Source: Clostridium sp. (GTDB taxonomy: Bacteria > Bacillota_A > Clostridia > Lachnospirales > Lachnospiraceae). From it: a DNA stretch of 21,181 bases. Positions 14,281-21,181 of the stretch are shown piece after piece. The stretch lies in NCBI GenBank assembly GCA_023666975.1, contig JAMPAW010000055.1, positions 1-21,181 on the forward strand, written 5' to 3'. The notes under the pieces were generated by a model, which saw nothing but the letters and a program-made list of their open reading frames with translations, was not told where the DNA came from and did not search any database. How positions within the stretch are numbered: position 1 is the first letter of the stretch; each line of letters starts with the position of its first letter. Position numbers and translations under genes: made by a program.

Positions 14281-15666
14281 TCAAAATTCAAGTGACTGCA
14301 TATAAATTTCCTGAAATCCGTCAAGGTCTGCCAGTTCTAAGCTGGCAGTACGTTCCTTTACCGCCTGATACGAGGAAATGATTGCCGCACGCTCCCGGCT
14401 GTCCGCCAGCACCAGCTTTTTTGCCCCTTCCAAAGATGTATTGCCGCTTATTTTCATCTTGGGGCCAAATTCTTCCGGCAACAGCTTCACGGCAAAAGCG
14501 TCCCGAATATCCATATAAAATCCCAGCCCTCCGCTGATATATACATTGGCGACACTGTCTGCCGTGATACGGCATTCCCGCAGCAGGCATTTAATTCCGG
14601 CATAAATGGCACCTTTGGCAAGCTGAAAATTCCGAATGTTCTCCTGACGGATAACGAAGCCCTTATCCATTTCAATTCCGCTATCGAAATATGGGTCTGC
14701 AATCCTTCCGGTCCGGTCCACCAGATGCCTTTTTATGCAGTTTGCAATTGCCTTTATGCTCTCGCTTCCATAAACGGCACCTCCGACGGCCGAATCAAAA
14801 ACCGGACCGCATGCCGTCGCCGCCGCATAGCCGCAATCCTTATTGAGCAGCAGCAGTTCACCGTTTGTTCCCAAATCAATCAACAAATCGAATGCTTCCG
14901 TCGTCCCCATGTTCAGAAATTCAGCAGCGGTTAAAATGTCGGCACCGACAAAAGCGGAAAAACCCGGCGGAAAAACATGCTGTATCCCGTTCCGCTCCTC
15001 TTCCTCATATGCCGTGCTGACCGGCGTAAACGGAGACTGCGCAAGTCCGTCTACGGAAAATCCCCGCAATATATGGGTCATCGTCGTATTTCCGCTGTAG
15101 ACAATCTTTTGGATATCCGGATATGCTGCCCCCAGCTTCTCTTGTAACATTTCTTCGAGCTTTTCTTGTACAAGCTGGCCAAGCAGCGAAAGATTTTCTT
15201 CCGCCTCCATGCAAAAGCGGATTCTGGAAATGACATCTGCTCCATAGGCATATTGCGGATTCATAAACGAAAATGCGGCAATCTCACGTTTGTGTTCCAA
15301 ATCCATACAGATTACCGCAACCGTGGTAGAACCCAGATCAACCGCAACCCCGATATTGGAGCCGCCAGCAAAAGCAGCGGCCGTATCGCCCTTCCCGTGC
15401 GGCTTGTTAACGGTAATGGTATGATTATGCCCTGTATACCGCCATAAATCTCCTGTATATACAGAAATGTCATCGTAAACCCGGTATTGACAGGCAAGAA
15501 CCCTTTGGGAATCTACCGTTACCGTGCATTTCCCGCAGATTCCGTTTCCACCGCAATGACCAAGGAAAGTGAATCCACAATCCGTCAACACCTGATAAAT
15601 GGACTCACTCTCCCTGCAGTCTACGATAAACTTGTCATTAATAGATACTCTTCGGATTTTTTTCAA
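14281..15666 (-). CDS. RACo-like corrinoid activator: 2Fe-2S ferredoxin plus ASKHA ATPase (DUF4445)
   Basis: About 461 residues. The 5' end is uncertain: no ATG has a good ribosome binding site; TTG at 15666, with AAGGG about 11 bases upstream, fits the domain start best, while ATG at 15693 is an alternative. Residues 1-75 are a 2Fe-2S ferredoxin with Cys at 38, 44, 47 and 59 (HCGGNGICGKC then LAC). The rest is an ASKHA-type ATPase (GVAVDLGSTTVAV, IVYSGNTTMTHIL, LLIDLGTNGELLL, ACGPVFDSAVGGAVYGSES, VYISGGLG). Such proteins use ATP to drive reduction of inactive Co(II) corrinoid proteins in methyltransferase systems. No corrinoid protein or methyltransferase gene is here. It overlaps the 3' end of threonine deaminase by 29 bases, implying coupled translation. 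Confidence 0.88.
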   Translation of the reverse strand: MKKIRRVSINDKFIVDCRESESIYQVLTDCGFTFLGHCGGNGICGKCTVTVDSQRVLACQYRVYDDISVYTGDLWRYTGHNHTITVNKPHGKGDTAAAFAGGSNIGVAVDLGSTTVAVICMDLEHKREIAAFSFMNPQYAYGADVISRIRFCMEAEENLSLLGQLVQEKLEEMLQEKLGAAYPDIQKIVYSGNTTMTHILRGFSVDGLAQSPFTPVSTAYEEEERNGIQHVFPPGFSAFVGADILTAAEFLNMGTTEAFDLLIDLGTNGELLLLNKDCGYAAATACGPVFDSAVGGAVYGSESIKAIANCIKRHLVDRTGRIADPYFDSGIEMDKGFVIRQENIRNFQLAKGAIYAGIKCLLRECRITADSVANVYISGGLGFYMDIRDAFAVKLLPEEFGPKMKISGNTSLEGAKKLVLADSRERAAIISSYQAVKERTASLELADLDGFQEIYMQSLEF

Positions 15667-16855
15667 TTGGCCTGTATCCCTTCTCCGATAAAACATGGAT
15701 AATCTGTTCTTTGTGTTCCGGTCCAAACGCTTCCATCGTGATAATCAACTCCACTGCTGCATTCCGGTTCAGATTGACAAACTGGTTGTGCTCCAGCTTG
15801 ATAATGTTTCCCTGTAACTCTGCGATAATGGAACTGACATTCATCAGCTCACCCGGCTTGTCCGGCAGCAGCACGGATACGGTAAAGATTCTGCTCCTTG
15901 CGATTAAACCGTGCTGGACCACGGAGGCGAAAGTGATGACGTCCATATTACCGCCGCTTAGAATGCTTACTACCTTTTTATCTTTAAACGGTAATTTTTT
16001 GACGGCGGCCGCCGTCAGCAGGCCGGAATTTTCTACCAGCATTTTGTGGTTTTCCAGCATATCCAAAAAGGCGACAATTAATTCACTGTCTTCCACCGTG
16101 ATAATCTCGTCAATATTCTGCTGGATATATGGGAAAATGTTACTGCCCGGTGTCTTTACTGCCGTACCGTCGGCAATCGTATCCACCACGGGAAGTGTGG
16201 TCACTTTTTTGTTCTTTAGCGACTCTTTCATGCAGGCGGCGCCGGCCGGTTCTACACCAATCACTTTAATGTGTGGATTCAGCATTTTTGCCAGAGTAGA
16301 CACGCCGGTTGCCAGTCCGCCCCCGCCAATCGGCACCAGAATATAATCCACAGTCGGCAGCTCCTTGATAATCTCCATGGCAATCGAACCCTGTCCACAG
16401 GCGACATCAAGATCGTCAAAGGGGTGGATAAACGTAAGGCCTTTATCCTCTGCCATTTCCAAAGCGTACTGGCAGGACTCGTCATACACATCGCCGTAAA
16501 GAATCACCTCCGCACCATAGGACTTTGTACGGTTTACTTTAATCAGCGGTGTTGTCGTCGGCATGACAATCGTTGCTTTCACATTATATGCCTTTGCGGC
16601 AAATGCCACGCCCTGCGCATGGTTTCCCGCAGAAGCGGTAATTAAGCCTTTGCTTCTCTCCTCCTCTGACAAAGTCGAAATTTTATAATAGGCACCGCGA
16701 ATCTTATAGGCGCCGGTCACCTGAAGATTCTCCGGCTTTAAGTACACCTTATTCCCACTTTGCCCGCTGAAAAATTCGCTGTAAATCAATTTTGTGGGAT
16801 TGACGACTTTCTGCACAGTATTATAGGCTTCCTCAAATTTCTCTAGTGTCAACAT
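15638..16855 (-). CDS. ilvA: Threonine ammonia-lyase, catabolic-type with ACT domain
   Basis: A 405-residue PLP enzyme converting threonine to 2-oxobutanoate and ammonia. The PLP lysine is K51 in TGAYKIRGAYYK; SAGNHAQG (75-82) and GGGGLATG (177-184) bind the cofactor phosphate; SGGN at 300-303 ends the catalytic domain. One ACT domain (about 325-405, FTVSVLLPDKPGELMNVSSIIAELQGNIIKLEHNQF) is C-terminal. The short form with a single ACT-like domain is typical of the catabolic or dual-role enzymes of clostridia (IlvA/TdcB type), unlike the longer biosynthetic IlvA with two regulatory domains; the symbol is therefore a broad one. GGAGG precedes the ATG. It lies 45 bases after ftsY without a terminator and heads the coupled ilvA/RACo-like/hydrolase set. 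Confidence 0.93.
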   Translation of the reverse strand: MLTLEKFEEAYNTVQKVVNPTKLIYSEFFSGQSGNKVYLKPENLQVTGAYKIRGAYYKISTLSEEERSKGLITASAGNHAQGVAFAAKAYNVKATIVMPTTTPLIKVNRTKSYGAEVILYGDVYDESCQYALEMAEDKGLTFIHPFDDLDVACGQGSIAMEIIKELPTVDYILVPIGGGGLATGVSTLAKMLNPHIKVIGVEPAGAACMKESLKNKKVTTLPVVDTIADGTAVKTPGSNIFPYIQQNIDEIITVEDSELIVAFLDMLENHKMLVENSGLLTAAAVKKLPFKDKKVVSILSGGNMDVITFASVVQHGLIARSRIFTVSVLLPDKPGELMNVSSIIAELQGNIIKLEHNQFVNLNRNAAVELIITMEAFGPEHKEQIIHVLSEKGYRPIEKNPKSIY

Positions 16856-16900
16856 CTTACATTTCCTCCTTTAACCTCTGGTAAAACATCTGATTCCCAC

Positions 16901-17920
16901 TTAATCTTCCGAAATGAGAATCTCAATATCCGAACGGGTATCCATATCTGCAAATAGTGCATTGACATAGGATTCCGGATTAAACCGCTGTAAATCATTA
17001 ATTTGCTCACCTACACCGATATATTTCACCGGAACATTTAATTCCGACTGTATGGCAATGGCAATTCCCCCTTTGGCCGTTCCGTCAAGCTTGGTCAAGA
17101 TAATACCGTCAATCTGGGTAACATTGGAGAACTGTCTTGCCTGTTCGAGTGCATTCTGTCCTGTGGAACCATCTAACACGATGAGTGTCTCCAAATGAGC
17201 ACCTTCATCTTCCTTTTCAATAATACGCTTCATCTTTGCCAGCTCGTCCATCAGATTCTTCTTGTTATGAAGCCTTCCTGCCGTATCCACCAGCAAAATA
17301 TCGACATCTCTTGCTTTTGCAGCCTTGACTGCATCATAAGTAACAGCAGCCGGATCAGCCCCCTCCTGCTGGGAAATAATCTCTACACCGGCACGGTTGG
17401 CCCAAGTCTTTAACTGGTCAATTGCTGCTGCCCGAAATGTATCTGCCGCACACATCATCACCCGTTTGCCGCGATTTTTATACTGTGCCGCCAGCTTTCC
17501 GATTGATGTGGTTTTTCCCACGCCGTTTACCCCGATAATTAACATGACCGTCTTTTGGTCTTCAAAATCGTATGCGCTGTCCTCGACCAGCATTTGGTCT
17601 TTGATAATATTAATGACCAGCTCTCTGCAGGCTTCGACCTCTTTAATGTGGTTTTTCCTGACCAATTCCTTTAAATTATCGATAATCTGCTCCGTGGTAT
17701 CCAGTCCCAAGTCTGCCATAATCAGCGTTTCCTCCAGCTCATCATAGAAGTCCTCATCAATGGAGGAAAATCCCTTAAACAGCTGGTCAAAACTTTCATT
17801 GATACTGTCGCGGGTTTTGGCAAGACCCGCTTTTAAACGGGAAAAAAAACCTTTATCCTTTTCTTCTGTCTCCGCTTCCTCTGCTTCTTCATTTTCTTTC
17901 TCTTTAAAAAATTCAAACAT
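16901..17920 (-). CDS. ftsY: Signal recognition particle receptor FtsY
   Basis: A 339-residue protein with the complete NG domain. Residues 1-25 are a short acidic A region ([13 protein letters not shown]) with a hydrophobic start (MFEFF). The N domain covers about 25-115. The G domain carries G1 GVNGVGKTT (130-138), [11 protein letters not shown] (160-170), DTAGR (212-216), TKLDG (276-280) and the closing [12 protein letters not shown]. It binds GTP and docks the Ffh-signal peptide complex to the membrane and SecYEG. In many clostridia ftsY follows smc and rnc; here its upstream neighbour is a CoxE-like gene and the two are separated by a predicted promoter, so it is probably transcribed with or before ilvA. 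AAGGAG lies upstream of the ATG. Confidence 0.97.
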   Translation of the reverse strand: MFEFFKEKENEEAEEAETEEKDKGFFSRLKAGLAKTRDSINESFDQLFKGFSSIDEDFYDELEETLIMADLGLDTTEQIIDNLKELVRKNHIKEVEACRELVINIIKDQMLVEDSAYDFEDQKTVMLIIGVNGVGKTTSIGKLAAQYKNRGKRVMMCAADTFRAAAIDQLKTWANRAGVEIISQQEGADPAAVTYDAVKAAKARDVDILLVDTAGRLHNKKNLMDELAKMKRIIEKEDEGAHLETLIVLDGSTGQNALEQARQFSNVTQIDGIILTKLDGTAKGGIAIAIQSELNVPVKYIGVGEQINDLQRFNPESYVNALFADMDTRSDIEILISED

Positions 17921-17950
17921 GAATATTGTCTCCTTTCAAGGATTAAAGGG

Positions 17951-17979
17951 ATTATACAAAAAATCCTCTAAAAAATCAA
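17951..17979 (-). promoter_or_regulatory. Sigma-A promoter of ftsY
   Basis: On the minus strand TTGATT (17974-17979), a 17-base spacer and TATAAT (17951-17956) lie in the 60-base gap after the VWA gene, about 30 bases before the ftsY ATG. Confidence 0.6.
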
Positions 17980-17980
17980 A

Positions 17981-19180
17981 TTATTTGTTCTTTAATAAAT
18001 ACGAAATCGCCTCTTTCAGACCATCGACAGAAAGGGTATACATATGGAACAGTTTGGCCAGCGCAGCCTCCGATTCCATCCAGTGCATTTGCATCTGCTC
18101 CTTGTGATAGCGCGGATTCAGCCATACGCATTTCTTATATTTACTGTTTAACCGCTCACACCATTCATATCCGGAATGTCCGTCATTCGGTCCACGGTAA
18201 TTGCCATTTAAGTCAAATAATTCCTCCGGTGCCATCTGCGCGTCACCGACAATGATGACCTTGTAATCTTTATCATAATGCTTAAACAGATAATCCAGGT
18301 CTACCCAGTCGCCCATTTCACATTCCGCTGTCTTGTAGACTTTGGAATATATACAGTTATGGAAATAATAAGTTTTTACGTCCTTAAAATGATTCGCTTT
18401 ATGTACGGCCTGAAACAGCTCGTTACACAGCTCCATAAAGGGTATCATTGTTCCGCCGCAGTCAAACAGGAGCAGCAGTTTAACCGTATTTTTTCTCGGA
18501 CGTTCAAACTCAAGCTGCAGATAGCCTCCGTTATCGCAGGTTTTCCGTATTGTACCGTCAATATCCAGCTCGGTTTTTGGCACCTCCAGTCTTGAAGAGT
18601 ATTGGCGCAGCCTCCGGAAAGCCACCTGATACTGATGCATATTGAGCACCCGGTCATTGCGGAAGTCCTGATATTTGCGTTCACCCATCACCTGAAATGC
18701 ACTCTGCATGCCGCCCTGTTCGCCTACCCGGATACCTCCGACATTTCGCCCGTGATGTCCGAAAGCAGAACCGCCGGCAGTTCCAATCCAGTGATTTCCT
18801 CCGTTGTGCTCGGAGTTCTGTTCAGACAGGCGTTCCCGAAACAGTCTTTTCACCTCGTCGGCATCTCGCTGCTGATAAAAGGAATACATTTCCTGATTCT
18901 GTTTATCGAACTCCATGTTTTCTCCTTTATCAAGCCATTCCTTCAATGCGTCCGGCAAGGCATCGTCTGACTGAACATCATGAAAAAACTCCATAAACGC
19001 CAAATCGAATTTGTCATAATCCGATTCCGCCTTGACGAGAATCATTCGGCTGATATAATAGAAATTGGAAAAATCCGAACCGATAAGCCCTTTGTCCAGT
19101 GCTTCCATAAGCGTAAGCCATTCTGTCATGGAAATATCCAGTCCCTTTGCTTTTAATGTGTAAAAAAAATCAATAAACAT
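17981..19180 (-). CDS. CoxE-like VWA domain protein
   Basis: A 399-residue protein. The start at 19180 is chosen because AGAGGTAAAG lies just upstream; the longer TTG frame to 19225 has no such site. Residues 1-150 are helical (MFIDFFYTLKAKGLDISMTEWLTLMEAL) and charged; a Gly-rich linker follows (GGNHWIGTAGGSAFG, residues about 127-142). The VWA-like domain starts near 225 with LLLLFDCGGTM; D240 is in place but the MIDAS serines of DxSxS are replaced by DCGGT, a change seen as DVGGS in CoxE-type proteins. It is encoded directly after the MoxR ATPase, as in many MoxR-VWA pairs, in which the ATPase is thought to remodel or activate a partner protein through the VWA protein. No metalloenzyme target is nearby, so the partner is unknown. 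Cytoplasmic; no signal peptide. Confidence 0.9.
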   Translation of the reverse strand: MFIDFFYTLKAKGLDISMTEWLTLMEALDKGLIGSDFSNFYYISRMILVKAESDYDKFDLAFMEFFHDVQSDDALPDALKEWLDKGENMEFDKQNQEMYSFYQQRDADEVKRLFRERLSEQNSEHNGGNHWIGTAGGSAFGHHGRNVGGIRVGEQGGMQSAFQVMGERKYQDFRNDRVLNMHQYQVAFRRLRQYSSRLEVPKTELDIDGTIRKTCDNGGYLQLEFERPRKNTVKLLLLFDCGGTMIPFMELCNELFQAVHKANHFKDVKTYYFHNCIYSKVYKTAECEMGDWVDLDYLFKHYDKDYKVIIVGDAQMAPEELFDLNGNYRGPNDGHSGYEWCERLNSKYKKCVWLNPRYHKEQMQMHWMESEAALAKLFHMYTLSVDGLKEAISYLLKNK

Positions 19181-19234
19181 CTCTTTACCTCTGTCTGTAT
19201 AAAATGGCGTCATGCAGCAAGGCATTCCGGTACA

Positions 19235-20050
19235 TCAATATAGCTTCGCTTTATTCACTGCTTCCAAATCTTCATCTTTTTTCAGCAGTACGCCGAGAAA
19301 AGGCAGTTCCTCGCGCAGATGTTCGGTGTCAACACCGCTGAGCATTAAAGCACGTATCCAGTCAATCAGCTCAGATGTACTTGGTTTCTTGCGGATATCC
19401 TTAACCGAACGAATCCAGTAGAATGTATCCAATGCGTTTTTCAGTACATTTTCCTGGAGGTGCTCAAAATGAGCATTGACAATTTCTGTCATCTGTTCCC
19501 TGTCCGGAAACGTGATATAGTGGAAAATACATCTTCTCAGAAATGCGTCAGGAAGCTCTTTTTCCGCATTGGAGGTGATAATCACGATTGGACGTTCTTT
19601 TGCCTTTATCGTTTCACGGGTCTCATGGATATAGAATTCCATCTTATCTAATTCCCACAGTAAATCGTTGGGAAACTCCAAATCCGCCTTATCAATTTCA
19701 TCAATCAGTAAAACCACCTGCTTGTCGGCTTGAAAGGCCTCACCCAGCTTTCCCAATTTAATGTAGTGAGCGATATCGTCGACGCCCTCTTCCCCGAACT
19801 GCGAATCATACAGTCTCTGAATGGTATCATAAACGTAGAGACCGTCCTGCGCTTTTGTGGTGGATTTGATGTTCCAGATCAGTAGTTCCTTATCCAGAGC
19901 CTGGCTTACCGCTTCCGCCAGCATTGTCTTACCGGTACCCGGTTCTCCCTTAATCAGCAATGGTTTTTCTAATGCTATGGCAACGTCGACAGCTGCCATC
20001 AATTCCTCGCTCGCCACATAATCCTTGCTGCCTGTAAATTTTGTCTCCAT
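19235..20050 (-). CDS. MoxR-family AAA ATPase
   Basis: A 271-residue protein with a complete AAA core: Walker A GEPGTGKT (35-42), Walker B VLLIDEID (113-120), a sensor-1-like IITSNAEKELPDAFLRRCIFHY with the arginine finger region, and a small C-terminal lid (RKKPSTSELIDWIRAL). Related to the MoxR proteins that act as chaperones for assembly or activation of protein complexes, with a VWA-domain partner. Its partner is the CoxE-like gene 54 bases downstream. It starts 16 bases after proA, suggesting co-transcription, although no functional tie to proline synthesis is implied. GGAGGG precedes the ATG. Confidence 0.93.
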   Translation of the reverse strand: METKFTGSKDYVASEELMAAVDVAIALEKPLLIKGEPGTGKTMLAEAVSQALDKELLIWNIKSTTKAQDGLYVYDTIQRLYDSQFGEEGVDDIAHYIKLGKLGEAFQADKQVVLLIDEIDKADLEFPNDLLWELDKMEFYIHETRETIKAKERPIVIITSNAEKELPDAFLRRCIFHYITFPDREQMTEIVNAHFEHLQENVLKNALDTFYWIRSVKDIRKKPSTSELIDWIRALMLSGVDTEHLREELPFLGVLLKKDEDLEAVNKAKLY

Positions 20051-20066
20051 TTTACCCTCCTTCTCG

Positions 20067-21181
20067 TTACGGTCTCACCTGTCCACTGCCGTAGATAATG
20101 TATTTCGTTGTTGTCAGTGCCTCTAATCCCATTGGTCCTCTCGCATGGAGCTTCTGGGTACTGATTCCGATTTCTGCACCAAAACCGAATTCAAAGCCGT
20201 CGGTAAATCTGGTAGACGCATTGACATACACAGCAGCGGAATCAATCTCATTGAGGAATTTTTGTGCACAGTCATAATCTTTGGTAACAATCGCTTCGGA
20301 ATGTCCTGTGGAATTGCGGTTGATATGTTCAATTGCCTCTTCTATGTTTTCAACCACTTTAACGGAGATGATTTTATCCAGATATTCTGTACGGTAATCC
20401 TCTTCCGTTGCGGGAACTGTTTCGGCGGCAATCTTCTGTATGGTAGAATCCCCTCTGACTTCACAGCCGTTTTCCCGCAGCATGGCAATCACCTTAGGTG
20501 CAGCCTTCTCAACTATTCCCCGGTGAATCACCAGCGACTCACAGGCATTGCAGACACCAAGCCTCTGCAGTTTTGCGTTTTTCACAATCTCTACAGCCAT
20601 GTCCACATCTGCGGACTGGTCAATATAAATATGACAATTTCCCGTTCCTGTCTCGATTACCGGCACCGTCGCATTTTGTATCACGGAACGGATTAGACCG
20701 GCACCGCCCCGGGGAATCAGCACATCAATGTATTGATTGAGTTTCATCATGCGTGCTGCCGTTTCCCGCCCGGTATCCTCCAAGAGAAATACGGCATCAG
20801 GGGTAATATGATTTTCCGTTAATGTCTGTTTGATGATATCGACAAATGCTTTGTTGGAAAAAATGGCATCGGAACCACCCCGCAGTATGACAGCATTACC
20901 GGTTTTAAAACACAGTGAAAATGCGTCCGCCGTCACATTGGGACGAGACTCATATATTATGCCGACTACGCCAAGAGGCACTCTCTTTTTTCCGATTAAC
21001 AGACCGTTCGGACGTTCTTTCATCGAAAGCACCTCGCCAATAGGGTCTTCTAAAGCAGCTACCTGTCTGACGCCTTCGGCAATTCCCTCTATCCGTTTTC
21101 CGGTAAGGGCCAGACGGTCCAAAAGAGCTTCCGGCATTCCGTTTGCCTTGCCATTTTCGATATCTTTTTTGTTTGCCTCCA
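20067..21181 (-). CDS. proA: Gamma-glutamyl phosphate reductase (5' end outside window)
   Basis: The frame is open to the window edge, so the true start lies beyond 21181 and about 45 N-terminal residues are missing; the ATG at 21137 is internal (preceded in frame by [14 protein letters not shown]). The visible 370 residues match ProA, which reduces gamma-glutamyl phosphate with NADPH to glutamate semialdehyde in proline synthesis. [29 protein letters not shown] and [14 protein letters not shown] are family blocks; the catalytic cysteine is in [13 protein letters not shown]. The C-terminus ([48 protein letters not shown]) is complete. Any proB gene would be upstream, outside the window. Confidence 0.96.
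   Translation of the reverse strand, partial: EANKKDIENGKANGMPEALLDRLALTGKRIEGIAEGVRQVAALEDPIGEVLSMKERPNGLLIGKKRVPLGVVGIIYESRPNVTADAFSLCFKTGNAVILRGGSDAIFSNKAFVDIIKQTLTENHITPDAVFLLEDTGRETAARMMKLNQYIDVLIPRGGAGLIRSVIQNATVPVIETGTGNCHIYIDQSADVDMAVEIVKNAKLQRLGVCNACESLVIHRGIVEKAAPKVIAMLRENGCEVRGDSTIQKIAAETVPATEEDYRTEYLDKIISVKVVENIEEAIEHINRNSTGHSEAIVTKDYDCAQKFLNEIDSAAVYVNASTRFTDGFEFGFGAEIGISTQKLHARGPMGLEALTTTKYIIYGSGQVRP

Noticed and set aside
15711..16346. Plus-strand frame of 211 codons
   Set aside because: Long antisense frame to threonine deaminase with no ribosome binding site; the minus-strand enzyme motifs are decisive.
19181..19225. Longer start of the CoxE-like protein
   Set aside because: It begins with TTG and lacks a ribosome binding site, whereas ATG at 19180 has AGAGGTAAAG upstream.
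20067..21137. proA starting at the ATG at 21137
   Set aside because: The same frame is open further upstream with ProA-like residues, so the start lies outside the window.

Overview
The window looks like chromosomal DNA of a gut-type clostridium, most likely Lachnospiraceae. This is an inference from gene content (TIGR03960/DUF2344 radical SAM pair, UPF0210/UPF0237 pair, CoxE-like VWA plus MoxR, T/E-rich Big2/LRR surface protein), strong AGGAGG ribosome binding sites, near-consensus sigma-A promoters and moderate GC with AT-rich intergenic stretches. Almost everything lies on the minus strand; only a small XRE regulator and a small membrane protein are on the plus strand. No tRNA, rRNA, insertion sequence, prophage or CRISPR array was recognised.

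Layout: (1) 1-1318, the 5' part of a secreted surface protein with two bacterial Ig-like domains and Cys-containing leucine-rich repeats, behind a consensus promoter and a foldable leader. (2) 1619-3301, an XRE repressor and a convergent DUF4143-type ATPase sharing a bidirectional terminator. (3) 3438-9091, a minus-strand run: metallo-beta-lactamase-fold hydrolase, ACT protein (UPF0237), UPF0210/PFL protein, small membrane protein, and the overlapping radical SAM/DUF2344 pair. (4) 9176-11368, an accessory patch: two small membrane proteins, an N-terminally truncated AlbA_2/HATPase-type regulator fragment, short tandem repeats, and a roughly 120-nt promoter-to-terminator unit with two similar UUCG hairpins that may be a small RNA. 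(5) 11415-16855, catabolic-type threonine deaminase, a RACo-like 2Fe-2S/ASKHA protein, a class C beta-lactamase-fold serine hydrolase and an ANT(6)-type nucleotidyltransferase. A palindromic repeat element forms the last codons of the hydrolase and the gap before the nucleotidyltransferase. (6) 16901-21181, FtsY, a CoxE-like VWA protein, a MoxR ATPase and the 3' part of proA.

How genes work together: proA, moxR and the VWA gene are closely spaced and probably co-transcribed; the MoxR ATPase and VWA protein are the usual chaperone/adaptor pair. ftsY has its own promoter in the gap after the VWA gene. ilvA, the RACo-like gene and the hydrolase overlap or abut, which implies translational coupling. 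The two radical SAM-associated genes overlap and in many clostridia precede rng-rplU-rpmA, which are absent here. No complete, obviously new multi-gene system is evident. The best candidates for something undescribed are the small RNA-like unit at about 10535-10690, the palindromic repeat at 12331-12461, and the orphan RACo-like activator coupled to threonine deaminase.
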